Both the position numbers and the translations under genes were made by a program. 64,000 nucleotides of DNA from Multifurca ochricompacta (taxonomy: Eukaryota > Basidiomycota > Agaricomycetes > Russulales > Russulaceae). Position 1 is the stretch's first letter; each line of letters opens with the position of its first letter. Below are positions 53,034 through 63,350 of this stretch, piece after piece. The stretch is taken from NCBI GenBank assembly GCA_022496185.1, contig WTXG01000085.1, positions 1-64,000 of the forward strand, in the 5' to 3' direction. The notes under the pieces were generated by a model. It ran no database searches. It was not told the origin of the DNA and worked only from the letters and a program-made list of their open reading frames with translations.

Positions 53034-54242
53034 ATGCTGTCCTCTATCGTCTTCCCTCCCTCCTCCAAGATGGAGCGCCTCAATGGGTCAAACTGGCAGG
53101 TTTGGTCTGCCAATTTCAACGCCCTTTTGAGGATGAATGGGCTCAGAAGGCACATCTTGACTGCCTACCCTGAAATGCCCCTCCTCCCAGAGGATAAAGA
53201 AGAAAAGGAAAAAATGCAGAAGGAGGTTCTTGATCCCATCCTTAGGGAATGGATGGGAGAAGAGGAAATGTTAATTGGGCTACTCTATCTTAATGTAACC
53301 CAGGAGGTCTACTCTCAAGTAACCTCCGATGCCGATTATCCTTCTCTTTTTGAGAAGTATAATAAGTTGGAACGGCTATATGGCTCTGTAGGTAGCATGG
53401 CCACATATAATTTGTGGCTTGCCCTGGTGTCCTTCCATCTTGATGAAGGACAGTCATTCAGAACTCAATTACAAAGGGTTCTGGATGCCAGGAGTACCCT
53501 TAGGGAGAACGGGATGGAGGTCAATGACCTCCAGATGAGCTTCATTTTATTGAAGGCTCTCCCTGACTCCTACAGTGCCATTGCCGGCTCCATACTGGCC
53601 TCTGGTGACCCAGAGCGACTTTCTCCTCAGGACCTTGTGCAGAGGTTCCTGAATGAGGAGAGTCGCCTGGCGGGTCCCTCGGGAAGTGGTAGTGCAGTCC
53701 TGTCTAAGGCTGCACCAGTCAAATCAAACAAACCAAAAAATTTATCACCACTTCCCGCTGCTGCCCCTGGTTCACAAGGGGTGGTCTGCTTCTATTGCCA
53801 AAAGCCTGGACACAAGTCCAATGCTTGCGCAAAGAAGAAGAAGGACCTGGAAAATGCCAAGAAGGGCAAGGCAGGGAACAAGAAGAGGGCTGAGGCCCAA
53901 AATGTACATACTATAGCCACCGTAGTTAATGGTAGTGGCAAAATAGAGGAGGTGCAAGAAGCACCTCGCATTCGCCTTTATGCACATACCTATAATCTGG
54001 ATATCAACTCAGATTATTGGATGCTTGATAGTGGAGCAACGTCTCATTTCAGTCCCAACCTTGAAGACTTTGATACATATAAAGTTGACAGTTCCCATGA
54101 AGTATCACTTGGTGACAACTCCATAGTCAAAACAAGTGGAGTTGGCACTGTGATCATCAGGACTGATCAAGGTTATGACTTGGAATTGAGCAATGTGCTC
54201 CACATGCCGGAGGACATAAAATACTCTCTGCCAGTGCCCTAG
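53034..54242 (+). CDS. Copia-3 gag and protease (402-codon open frame)
   Basis: MLSSIVFPPSSKMERLNGSN is chosen as start because Copia-2 has the same start context and no upstream frame exists. Domains: N-terminal copia gag motif (LNGSNWQVWSANFNALLRMN, residues 18-37), gag core with LQMSFILLKALPDSYSAIAG (about 160-185), a Ser/Lys-rich linker, CCHC knuckle C-FY-C-QKPG-H-KSNA-C (about residues 255-268), Lys-rich tail, and protease WMLDSGATSHFSPN (about 324-336). The frame ends at TAG 54240-54242 because one base is missing near 54208 compared with Copia-2 (HMPGGHKI). Gag would polymerise into particles and the knuckle bind RNA. Intact gag and protease core, but no read-through into pol. Confidence 0.88.
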   Translation: MLSSIVFPPSSKMERLNGSNWQVWSANFNALLRMNGLRRHILTAYPEMPLLPEDKEEKEKMQKEVLDPILREWMGEEEMLIGLLYLNVTQEVYSQVTSDADYPSLFEKYNKLERLYGSVGSMATYNLWLALVSFHLDEGQSFRTQLQRVLDARSTLRENGMEVNDLQMSFILLKALPDSYSAIAGSILASGDPERLSPQDLVQRFLNEESRLAGPSGSGSAVLSKAAPVKSNKPKNLSPLPAAAPGSQGVVCFYCQKPGHKSNACAKKKKDLENAKKGKAGNKKRAEAQNVHTIATVVNGSGKIEEVQEAPRIRLYAHTYNLDINSDYWMLDSGATSHFSPNLEDFDTYKVDSSHEVSLGDNSIVKTSGVGTVIIRTDQGYDLELSNVLHMPEDIKYSLPVP

Positions 54243-55658
54243 TAGAAAAAGGGGCAACTGTGTTCTTAGATAATAAGAAGGCAACAATAAATATGGCGAT
54301 AATATCATAGCGAAGCATGGAAGTTTGGCAAATTGTATTGGGTACTAGGCAAACACGTCCTAAACAGTATCCATACATCTGCATCTGCCTCACTAGAAAT
54401 CTGGCATCAAAGAATGGGCCATATGTCTAAAGAAGCCCTGAAAAGATATGCTCCTGAGGCGGTCAAAGGCCTCAAAATTAATAATAGCCAATGGAAGAAA
54501 GCCATGTTATGGCTGTGAAATGGGCAAGTCCCATCGTCTTCCATTTCCCCCATCTTCAAAGCGTGCATCAGCCCCCCTTGAGATCCTTCATAGTGATCTC
54601 GTAGGTCCCTTGCAGTGCAGTTCAATACAAGGGAATCTATACTTTGCCACCTTCTTGGATGACTTTAGCAGATACGCTTTAATCGTTCCAATGAAGTCTA
54701 AAGATCTGTTCACACCAGTTTTTAATAAACTGAAGACACTACTTGAAAATAAATTTAATCATAAAATCAAGTGTCTCATACAGATGTGGTGGGGAGTATG
54801 TGAACAAGGCGCTGAAGGCAACGCTTGAAGATTATGGCATAGAGCATAAACTTACGATGCCGTATAGTCCACAACAGAATGGAAGGGCTGAGAGATTCAA
54901 TAGAACCATTATGGAAAAAGGCACTAGCATGCTGCACGATGCTGGCCTGTCTCTTGGTTTTGGGAGTGTGCTGTCGAGACAGCATGTCATATATATAACA
55001 GAACTCCCATCCGTTCTAATAAGTGGAAAACTCCGCTTGAGCTTCTGGTTGGGAACAAACCAGATGTCTCGTATTTCAAGGTCTTTGGTGCAAAGCCTAT
55101 TACCATGTTCCAGAGGGCAAGCGGCGTAAATTAGATCCCAAAGCAGGGAAGCCGTCTTTGTCGGGTATGAGCCCACTTCTAAGGGCTATACACTTTGGGA
55201 TAGTGTACCCGGTCTCTATCTCTTCATGAGATGTTACATTTGATGAGAGATCCTTCCCATCCCGCTCTGATAAGGACAACAGAGCAGATAAACAATAGAG
55301 CAACCTAGAAGGTGGCTCATTTACTTTACCTGGTGGCCAGTCCACCACCACCAGCAGCTGCTACCATGTTCCTGAGGCTCCTCAAGATGAGGAAGACCTG
55401 GAAGAGGAACAGGAGGACATCGTACCTCCTCAATTAGCACCACAGCCTACCACACCCACACGTAATGTAGACACCACACACCCTCAGACTATATATCAGA
55501 CCCCTCCATCTCAAATCATGGAACCATCCTCCCCTCCCAAAAGAACCAAAGCAATCAGAAAATCACAAAGGATTGCAGACAGAATTCCTCAACCTAATTT
55601 TCAGAGGACAAGTCCACGCTCTGAATGACGAGATAGGGCAATCCAAGAAGATTTAGAC
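54243..55658 (+). pseudogene. Copia-3 integrase and linker, frameshifted
   Basis: Frames alternate: WHQRMGHMSKEAL (54402..), CYGCEMGKSH, HSDLVGPLQ, FATFLDDFSR (54642-54671), then PQQNGRAERFNRT (54873..), then YITELPSVLISGKL in yet another frame. Compared with Copia-2, single bases are missing near 54293, 54492, 54780, 54961, 55090 and 55145. The Glu/Pro-rich linker (..DEEDLEEEQEDI..) leads to RT at 55659. The one-base losses with no CGA-type stops in this stretch differ from the damage in other elements. Confidence 0.85.
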
Positions 55659-57232
55659 TTGGATACTGCACATCCCAATCGCAATCGTCATCTGAATCCT
55701 CGCTTCTACAATGAGGATAATGCGGAGTTTGTGCAAGGTTCTTCCAGACTTGGTCAGATGGATCTACTTAATGCTGCAGGATTGCCTTATAGGGATCCTC
55801 TTACTTTTAAAGAAGCAATGGAGTCTGATAATGCCAGTGAATGGCTTGAGGCATGTCAATATGAAATTGATGCCTTAGAAAAACTTAAAGTGTGGCGCCT
55901 TGAAGACCTTCCTGAAGGTAGAAAGGCTGTAAAGTCCAAATGGGTCTTTAAACTGAAAGCAGATGGACGCTTTCATGCTAGGCTTGTAGCAAAAGGGCTC
56001 ACCCAAATAGAGGGGGTGGACTTCAATGAAACCTTCTCCCCAGTCGCCAGATTTGAGTCTCTTAGACTATTGTTAGCGTTGGCCGCGCTTGAGGATTGGG
56101 AAATCCATCAGATGGATGTCAAATCGGCATTCCTACATGGCAATCTGGATGAGGAGATCTATATGGAGCAACCTGTCGGTTTCGTCGTTGCTGGACAAGA
56201 GTCCAAAGTTTGTAGGCTACAGAAGGCTCTGTATGGCCTCAAACAAGCTTCCCGAGCATGGAACTTACAATTCCATGCAGTTCTCAATGAACTGAGCTTT
56301 ACTCGGACGTACTCTGATGCAGGAGTATATGTGTATCATCACCAAGAGGGGGATGGTCCACTTTTCGTCATTTTATATGTTGATGACATCACTATACTTG
56401 GGTCCTCCACTAAGAAGATTCAATGGCTGAAGGACTCTCTATCTAGCCAATATGAGATGACCGATCTTGGCGAAATCCAGTCTTACCTTGGAGTTAACAT
56501 CACCAGGGACCGTCCTAACAAGACACTGGATATTGACCAGACAGCCTATGTATCTTCAATAGTTGAGAGGTTTGGAATGGGGGATTCCAACCCAGTATAT
56601 ACTCCTCTACCCTCTGGCGTGGATGTTCATTTGGTCAAGTTTGAAGACCAGGCATCTACCTCTGATATTAAGAGGTATCAGCAGTTAATGGGGTCTCTGC
56701 TTTGGGTGCAGATTGGAAGCAGACCTGACATTAGTTTTGCTGTTGCACGCCTTAGTCAATTTGCTTCCAATCCTTCCCAGCAGCACATGCGACTAGCAAA
56801 ATATGTCTTAGCCTATCTAAATGCTACAAAAGACTACAAGTTGTGCTATTCTGGAGGGAATGGTGAAGTTGGCCTTCATGGCTTTGCGGACTCCTCATGG
56901 GGAGATCAAGAGGACCGCCACTCCACCTCAGGCTATGTCTTTTTCCTTGCCAATGGAGCCATTAGTTGGTGTTCCAGGAAACAAAAGACAGTAGCACAGT
57001 CCACCACTGAAGCCGAGTATATGAGCCTTGCTGAGGCTTCAAATCAGGCAGCGTGGTATAGGACATTTATGCAGGAATTGGGCTATGAAGTTTCTTCGCC
57101 CATACAACTGCATTGTGACAACAAGGGTGCAGTAGATCTTGCATTAAACCCTGTCACAGGAAGGCGATCAAAGCACATACCAATAAAGTACCATGCCATT
57201 AGGGAGTATGTAGAATCACACCAGATTGACTT
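55659..57232 (+). pseudogene. Copia-3 reverse transcriptase and RNase H, interrupted by solo LTR
   Basis: Open without a stop to the LTR insertion: [54 protein letters not shown] (about 56378-56404), LGEIQSYLGVNITRD, HGFADSSWGDQEDRHSTSGY, STTEAEYMSLAEASNQAAWY, HCDNKGAVDLALNPVTGRR. The LTR enters after ..HQIDF and the last 37 codons lie at 58445-58555 (..LVRTPTGEMLADGLTKS..LVLE), ending at TGA 58553-58555. It is the best-preserved copia RT in the window; motifs and spacing are complete, so without the solo LTR this domain would be whole. Confidence 0.93.
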
Positions 57233-58444
57233 TGTTACGACCCTACTCTTTTTCCTGACCCTGCACACCATGCCTTATTCTTTGCACCATCCTTGATCTC
57301 CTCCTTCTCTGGACCACTCCTTGATGCCTGTGGCCTGTGTGCCCAGGACCCTACCCTGATTCCTGTGACATTGTTCATAGGACTGACCTCCCATGCTGCC
57401 ATTTACACCTAACCTGCTGGTAGTTATGCTGCTACACTGTTGGATGTATACCACCCTTCCTTGCTGCCTTGGCTTATGCCTTGGCCACTGCTCCTGACCC
57501 TGTCCCTGTGCTTGACACCCATAGGAACCCCTGACATTGTCCCTGCCAATCTGACCAGTCCAGACAACTAGACGACTTTGGCTTGTACTTGACCCTCTGC
57601 CAGTCATGTGACCTCTGGCCATGTGATCCCTGACCATGTGATCCCTGACCATGTGACTTTGGACCATGTGATCCCTGACCCTGATCACAGCATCTTCATC
57701 AGATCATTTACCCCTTTCTGATCACATGGCCCATCTGGCTCATCATTCGCTTCTCTGATTCCTGTGGGAGTATTCCCACATCCACCCTGACTCCTGTGGG
57801 ACCTGTTATCTCCCCATTTACCCCTGACCCTGGTGGGAATCCTCCCACACTGATATGGCTCCTGTGGGGCTGTCCCACATGATTATGCTTCTGATAAGGC
57901 TTATCCTTATCATGGACTATATTTGACATCTTATCTGCTATTGGATGATAAGGACTCTGACCCTGTTCCTGATTAGCTACAAACCAGATCCCCATACAGT
58001 ATATAAGACCCTGTAGACAGTTTGTACAACCCTAGATTTGACCTCTTGGGCCTTCAGCCTAGAGATCTTAGACCCCAATACATCAGAAGCCTTTTCCCCC
58101 TTTTTTGCGTCCTTGAGATCCCTGCAGGGACCCCCATTGCCTCTGGCAATGGGTGTGTACCCTTCCTTTTGAACCCCTTTGCCACTCCCTAAGGGCTCCA
58201 GTGCACTTGGTGTGCTTCCAGCACAGCAGCTGGGCCCTGTCCCCACTTAACAGCCTTAGGGGATTAGCTCCCTTTGGCTGGCTCATCCCGTCTCCCTCTG
58301 TGCTTGATTATAGCACCAAACCTTGACCAATTCCGAAGCTAGACAGTGCCCAGAGTCTAGCCTTATTGTGCTAGGCTCATGGCTGAGGTAATGGACCCGC
58401 GCCGACCCGTGCACGCCGCACAGAACGCTCCGCTGAGCGTAACA
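57233..58444 (+). mobile_element. Solo LTR, 1.2-kb family, TSD GACTT
   Basis: 1212 bp, TGTTACGACCCTAC..GAGCGTAACA, TSD GACTT (57228-57232, 58445-58449). Relative of 27384-28611: same hairpins (GTGGGAGTATTCCCAC at 57764-57779 and others), CATGTGATCCCTGACC repeats at 57605-57680, TATATAAGACC near 58001. More CG is retained at its right end (GCGCCGACCCGTGCACGCC), so it looks young. Confidence 0.95.
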
Positions 58445-58807
58445 GACTTGGTGCGAACTCCCACTGGAGAGATGCTGGCAGATGGCCTTACAAAGTCTCT
58501 GCCTAGATCATCTTTTGATCACATGGTAACTGGATTTGGACTAGTGCTGGAATGAAGGAGCTGGAATCTGGAGACTTTGTTCACCAGTTTCACTTTCCCA
58601 CCATGCCACATGAGCACATTCTCGACCTCGAGAGTGACGCAAGAGGTGTGTAGACTTGCATAAGCGAATCTACAACTCATACACAAAGCTCACAAAGAGT
58701 TAGAGAAGTTGGATCTCTGGCTGGTGACATGTTCATTTAATTGTGAATGGCAGTGTGCTCATTTAACTCATTTCCACTTAATGATCGATGCCTTCACCAT
58801 GGAGGGA
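58445..58807 (+). pseudogene. Copia-3 RNase H end, 3' UTR and purine tract
   Basis: Last codons of pol to TGA 58553-58555, then about 250 bp of 3' UTR with CTCGACCTCGAGAG at 58621, and ACCATGGAGGGA (58796-58807) next to the LTR as the plus-strand primer. Confidence 0.85.
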
Positions 58808-59320
58808 TGTTGACACAGGATGTGTCTGGAGATGCTTCAGGCATCTAAGGTTCGCTTCAGCTGTAGATTAGATTAGATTAGATTTCGAAGTATCGGACTT
58901 TTTATGTTATCTTTATTACATTTCTTTCTCACCTTACTCAGCTGATTAGTGATGGACTTAGTAATGTGCAGTAAGCATGTGATATCTCTTTGGCCAATGG
59001 CCTTTATCCCTCTCTGTTTATTGTCCGGCACTTGTGGACTTATTCCCAGTGCACACAGACCATTTCCCCTGGCCCCCATGGGTATATAAGGGTGTCTGTT
59101 TTGTCTCTTACACTTCAGAGTTATCTTCATCTCTGAAGTGTAAGTCCCTTCTACTATACTTCTCTTTTACCTTTGACTAACCGTCTCCTGTAGATTACTT
59201 GTCTTTTAGGTGTGTAGTATAGTAATCTAGAGTTATCTTCATCTCTGAAGTATTACTTGTCTTTTAGCCTAACCCGCTACTAACCGCAGTCAGTATAACC
59301 AGCAGCATGATTGTTTCACA
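58808..59320 (+). repeat. Copia-3 3' LTR
   Basis: 513 bp, identical to the 5' LTR except one C/T. Confidence 0.95.
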
Positions 59321-60348
59321 GTCCAGGCCACAAAGCACATCAATTCCATCATCCCCAACCATGTCTCTTCACAAACTGTGCACTGGGTTCTTAAACAACA
59401 TTCATTCAAGGCTGTAACAAAGAAGAAAAGGCCACTACTCTCTGCAGTACATTGCAAGAAGCACTTAGCCCTTGCTTTGAAGTACCAAAACTGGACTATG
59501 GAGGACTGGCATCTGACCCAAACCTGTTGATTTTGGTCTCATCTGACCAAATGACCCTCTTCCAGTCCTCCATAGTCCAGTTTTGGTACTTCAAAGCAAG
59601 GGCTAAGTGCTTCTTGCAATGTACTGCAGAGAGTAGTGGCCTTTTCTTCTTTGTTACAGCCTTGAATGAATGTTGTTTAAGAACCCAGTGCACAGTTTGT
59701 GAGGAGACATGGTTGGGGATGATGGAATTGATGTGCTTTGTGGCCTGGACAGCATTGCCAACCTTTCCTGTGGTGATTTATATGATGATAGCATGTTCAG
59801 AGGTAGCAGAGAGCTTGGAAAGATGACCAAAATGAGGTGACTGATGGTTGGTAAGGAGAGTTCTGAGTGTCCTAGAGACTGTGGACTGGCTGAGGCTGAG
59901 TCTGGAGGCAATAGTGTCAGTGGAATGACCTTCAGAGGCCAGAGAGAGCATGTTTTCTTTCTGAGCAGAGGATGTGGGGTGCATTGGGAAATTATAATAT
60001 TCTGGGAATGTAAACCATGGTTAAATAGCTCTATTCCAGGTCCCATCAATATCAAGATAACTATGGTAACCATATATTAAGGATTGGTTGCTGTACATTT
60101 GGTGGAGCATCAGATTCTGATATTTCTGATACCCACTCACAAAACTGAGTCAATGAGTCCCCAATTTGAAATGGGCATAGCTTCACAAGTTTTGATCAGA
60201 ATTACATAATTATTGTTGCATTACATAACCCATATCTTGTACCTTTTATGGTCTACCAAGACTTTGTTTATATTTGTTTTGGCTGATGTGATATTCAACA
60301 GACTGTGCAAAAGTGCAAAACATTGACTCAGTTTTGTGAGGCACTGTA

Positions 60349-60949
60349 ATTCACACCCTGGTGTTTCAGAGGACCCTGACCAGCTGTGGTCTCAGCATTT
60401 TGATGCATACATGGATGTTAGTGAGCAGGTACCAGATGGCTGGTCTGCAATTAAATGGTGGGGGGTGAGTGGTTGTACCTCATGACTCAAGATTCAGATG
60501 ATCTTATCATGAAAGTTTCTCAGGTCAATTGCTCTCACTATCATCCTGTGTGGGCTTTGCTAGCTCATGACTATCTATTGATCATGTCATCTTCTGTGTC
60601 AAGTGAACATGCATTCTCACAGGGTGGCATTACAATCACCAAACATTGAAACCAACTCAAAGGAGATATTGTTGAGGCCCTGCAGGGTGTCAAATGTGCA
60701 ATACAACATGATCTACTCTTTCAGGAACCAGCTCCTTCCTCAATTCTTGAAGCAGAGATCAACCCAGATGGTGAAGATGAGGAGGATGGCAATGATGGTG
60801 GAGAAGGGTCTGAAGAAGGGTTTGATGCTGAGGGTTGGAATGATATGCTGATGGAGGATGAAGATGATGGCTCAGGGATGGACACCAATAGTGTTGATGC
60901 AACTTGGATGTGGGGTTCATGGGCAAGTTCAGTGGCATCACAGAGCTAG
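60349..60949 (+). pseudogene. hAT-Y transposase, C-terminal part with intron
   Basis: EDPDQLWSQHFDAYMDV..AIKWWG, intron 60465-60523 (GTGAGT..CTCAG, 59 bp, phase 0), then the hAT dimerisation domain: HYHPVWALLAHDYLLIMSSS, VSSEHAFSQGGITITKH, NQLKGDIVEALQG. These are the conserved WW..YP..LA.DYL, S..SE..FS.GG..I and R..L....VEALQ positions of hAT dimer domains. One stop (TGA at 60647-60649, where arginine is usual) breaks it. The tail (about residues 110-190) is very acidic (DGEDEEDGNDGGEGSEEG), ending at TAG 60947-60949. It gives the reason to class hAT-Y as autonomous in origin. Confidence 0.88.
60465..60523 (+). other. Intron in hAT-Y transposase
   Basis: GTGAGT at the 5' side, TTTCTCAG at the 3' side, 59 bp, stop in all readings without removal, and the conserved WWG..YP domain is continuous when skipped. 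Length is typical of basidiomycete introns. Confidence 0.75.
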
Positions 60950-61233
60950 CATATGAAAGAAGGATACCAATGAGTTGGAATGACTTAGAATGTGAGCAGG
61001 AGAGGGAGTGTCTTTGGGATAACTTCAATGATAATTCAAGGCAATTTGAGCTGCCTTTAAAAGTATTTACAAGTACTTTACTAATAGGACATTGTAACAA
61101 GAGATACATTGTAAGGAATATAGTCAGACTATTTAACAACAATAAAGACAAAGTATATGACTGTGGCCCTGGTGCATGTGAGCTCACACAATGGCACATC
61201 TCATCTGTGCACTTGGGCCCACACAGCTGGTGC
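60950..61233 (+). other. hAT-Y 3' flank
   Basis: No convincing coding; AT-rich with a possible polyadenylation region (AATAAAGAC at 61141). Ends with GCTGGTGC, the left TSD of hAT-X copy G. Confidence 0.55.
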
Positions 61234-62685
61234 TAGTGATTGGCAGGGGTAACCCTGGGGTATCCTCATTGGTACCCATACCTGTACCCGTACCCGTCAC
61301 TACAGGTACGGGTAACCCGCGGGTTACCCGCGGGTCACCCGTGAAAACGCATGCAAGTTCTTTACTTGCATCGTGCATTTCGGATACCCGGCCCGGGCCT
61401 TCCCGGACCAAGAAGATACACAACACGTTCATTTGTGGCTGCTTAAGATCCCTCAATGACTCTTGTTTTATGTTTAGAAGATTAAGATAATTAATTATTC
61501 CATTTTTATTTTATTATTCTGCTTTCAATTTTATACAAGCACAACTAAAATCCAGTATACAGCAATGATTAGATAGGATGTTATAGAACATTGATGAAAA
61601 GCCTGTCAGATAATTACACAGAATGCAAAATAAATTGATGAACACATAGAAATTGGTAGGGGTAACACCTGGATAATTGTTTTGATACCTGGGTTACCCA
61701 TAAAATGAAACGCATGCAAGTTCTTTACTTGCATCGCACATTTCGGAGATCCAGCCCAGGAGATCCCGGTCAAGGAGATATGCACTTGGACACAATGCGT
61801 TCATTTATGGCTACTCAAGATCCCTCAAAGATTCCTATTTTATGTTCATAAGATTAAGATAATTTATTATTCCATTTTTATTTTATTATTCTGGTTTCAA
61901 TTTTATATGAGCGTGACTGTTCTTTGCATTTCTGCGCATTTCGGGTAAATGGCCCGGGCCATCCTGGTCAAGGAGATAAGCACTTGGACACAACGCGTTC
62001 ATTTATGGCTACTCAAGATTCCTCAAAAATTGTTGGTTTATGTTCAGAAGATTAAATGGATCCTTTATTTACATTATTATTTTATTATTCTGGTTTCATT
62101 TCATACAAGCGCGACTGTCCTAGTCCCTGGATGCACATTTCTGCGCGTTTAAGTCAACCTTCCTTAATAGGAAGGAGGTCAGACCACCATGCGATGCAAT
62201 GTAGTTGCTGCCCCATGCAGCTTGTAGACACACGCGGGCCTTGTTTCAATAAAGTAATTTGATAATTAAATTATAGAATAGTCTATATTAGTCTAGAGTG
62301 TATTTTAGATAGTGCCAGACTGGCAGAATTGGTCGCGTGTTAATAAAACAGATGTATCATGGTTTTCAAGAAAGTGGATCACTGATAAGGATTTTATTTT
62401 ACATCGCACTGTTAATCTGCTTTGATATTTTGTAGGATAATACTAGAACATATTTAACGCCACCCTGTAGCATACATCAGATGAGATCTTGTATTTTTGT
62501 GACTGCAGATGTGTTTTATCTCGGAAATTCTACTGATCTTATCAATGCATAATCGGTGCCTATACCCACCAAACCTGCCGCGCGGGTACGGGTTTCCACG
62601 GGTTGGGAGCCGTATACCCGTACCCGTACCCGGCAAAACCCGCGGCGCTTACCCGCACGGGTATGAAACCCCTTGACAATCACTA
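61234..62685 (+). mobile_element. hAT-X copy G, complete, TSD GCTGGTGC
   Basis: 1452 bp, TAGTGATTGGCAGGGG..GACAATCACTA, TSD GCTGGTGC (61226-61233, 62686-62693). CG-rich like copy D, with TACCCG repeats intact (61288-61330, 62575-62640). It inserted in the 3' part of hAT-Y. Confidence 0.95.
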
Positions 62686-62693
62686 GCTGGTGC

Positions 62694-62914
62694 TTGTCTC
62701 AAAACTTGATTTCAAAAAAAGGAAAAAAAACTACTTAGTTTGACATCATAAAATATGTACTTTCTCTGCCAAAAGCTGCAGCTTGGGCCAAGCCAGGCCA
62801 GGGCCAAGCTGTCTGTGGCAGCTTTGGCTTGGCCCAGACTTTAGGAAAGCTGGAGCCACCTCAGGCCAAGCCAAAGCCACAGCTTTTGGGCCAAGCTGGG
62901 CCAGAACATCACTA
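62694..62914 (+). repeat. hAT-Y right end with subterminal repeats
   Basis: 62766-62905 is dense in GCCAAGCC/GGCTTGGCC and AAAGCTG words in both orientations (GGCCAAGC.., CAGCTTTGGCTTGG, CCACAGCTTTTGGGCC), partly mirrored at the left end (13050-13110). Terminal GGCCAGAACATCACTA. Such arrays are the usual transposase-binding sites of hAT elements. Confidence 0.8.
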
Positions 62915-62922
62915 ATCATCTT

Positions 62923-63047
62923 AGGGAGCAGCCCCTTTGACTTTGACTCCTCCCATCTCCTGCAAGGAGTCTTATTGACTTCTTACCTGAAACCCCAGAA
63001 CAAGCTGTTGCACAGGTTGTGCAGAATGTCCCACACCAGATGTAACA
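62923..63047 (+). repeat. Gypsy-5 5' LTR, right piece (family 2)
   Basis: AGGGAGCAGCCCC..CACCAGATGTAACA, the end of a family-2 LTR, continuing from 13038. After it comes TCAAGTTGAGTCTC, like the primer region of Gypsy-3. Confidence 0.92.
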
Positions 63048-63069
63048 TCAAGTTGAGTCTCCTCTCATC

Positions 63070-63302
63070 ATGGCTTCATCCAGCCACAGTCAGACCTTGT
63101 TCTAAGAAGAGCTCATCAACCACAGAGACAAGGATAATCTTTCACAACAGACACTTGGCTCTGCTGTCTGGAAAGACTTTGAAACTGAGTTTGGATACTA
63201 CATTTATCACAATGGAGGATACCAACTGGTAGAATATGATGATGAGAAAAGAGTTTGGTACTGCATCCAATACTTGGAAAGCTGACACTCTTGGGTAACC
63301 AC
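63070..63302 (+). pseudogene. Gypsy-5 gag, N-terminus
   Basis: MASSSHSQTLF.EELI.. to FGYYIYHNGGYQLVEYDDEK and WYCIQYLES matches Gypsy-3 gag from its first codon; stops at 63103 (TAA) and 63284 (TGA). It is cut at 63302 by a copia LTR. It shows that the rest of Gypsy-5 lies to the right of the window. Confidence 0.88.
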
Positions 63303-63350
63303 TGTCAAACAATCATGCTGCTGGTTATACTGACTGTGGTCAGTTAGTGG
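63303..63350 (-). repeat. Copia LTR fragment, minus strand
   Basis: TGTCAAACAATCATGCTGC.. equals the plus-strand start of the Copia-2 LTR (TGTCAAACAATTATGC). After 48 bp hAT-X copy H interrupts it, with the expected left TSD GTTAGTGG (63343-63350). Confidence 0.85.

Larger units (their letters stand above)
51583..59320 (+). mobile_element. Copia-3, full-length Ty1/copia element, youngest in window, TSD GTCCA
   Basis: LTRs 51583-52095 and 58808-59320 (513 bp each) differ by one base in my reading (GACGTG versus GATGTG near the start). TSD GTCCA at 51578-51582 and 59321-59325. PBS, leader, gag-pol and purine tract in normal order. A 1.2-kb solo LTR is nested in the RNase H (57233-58444). The internal part has several one-base losses, in contrast to its nearly identical LTRs. 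Confidence 0.96.
50992..60346. mobile_element. Tc1-derived palindrome 3 (same family as 2), split by Copia-3
   Basis: Ends CAGTGCCTCACAAAACTGAG (50992) and its inverse (to 60346), TA on both sides (50990-50991, 60347-60348). Left arm 50992-51582; the rest 59326-60346 continues the left arm, passes the turn near 59510-59565 (..GGAGGACTGG..CCAGTCCTCC..) and gives the right arm. The encoded fragment is the same N-terminal Tc1 half (LSLASEGHSTDTIASRLSLSQ) up to WSDETKINR. Two independent insertions of one palindromic form show that this form itself transposes. Confidence 0.92.
13039..62914 (+). mobile_element. hAT-Y, autonomous-type hAT transposon, ends 49.9 kb apart
   Basis: Termini TAGTGATGTGCCTGGCC (13039) and GGCCAGAACATCACTA (to 62914) are inverted repeats with the hAT-typical TAGNG end, flanked by the 8-bp TSD ATCATCTT. 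Both ends carry the same subterminal motifs (GGCC, AAAGCTG, GGCTTTTG/CAAAAGC types). Own sequence is limited to 13039 to about 13394, 50251-50991, 60347-61233 and 62694-62914, roughly 2.2 kb; all else is later insertions. The own parts include a transposase exon (about 50360-50563) and the hAT dimerisation domain (60523-60690). The transposase is incomplete in what I can read, and part of the middle and the N-terminus are not recognisable. Confidence 0.85.
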
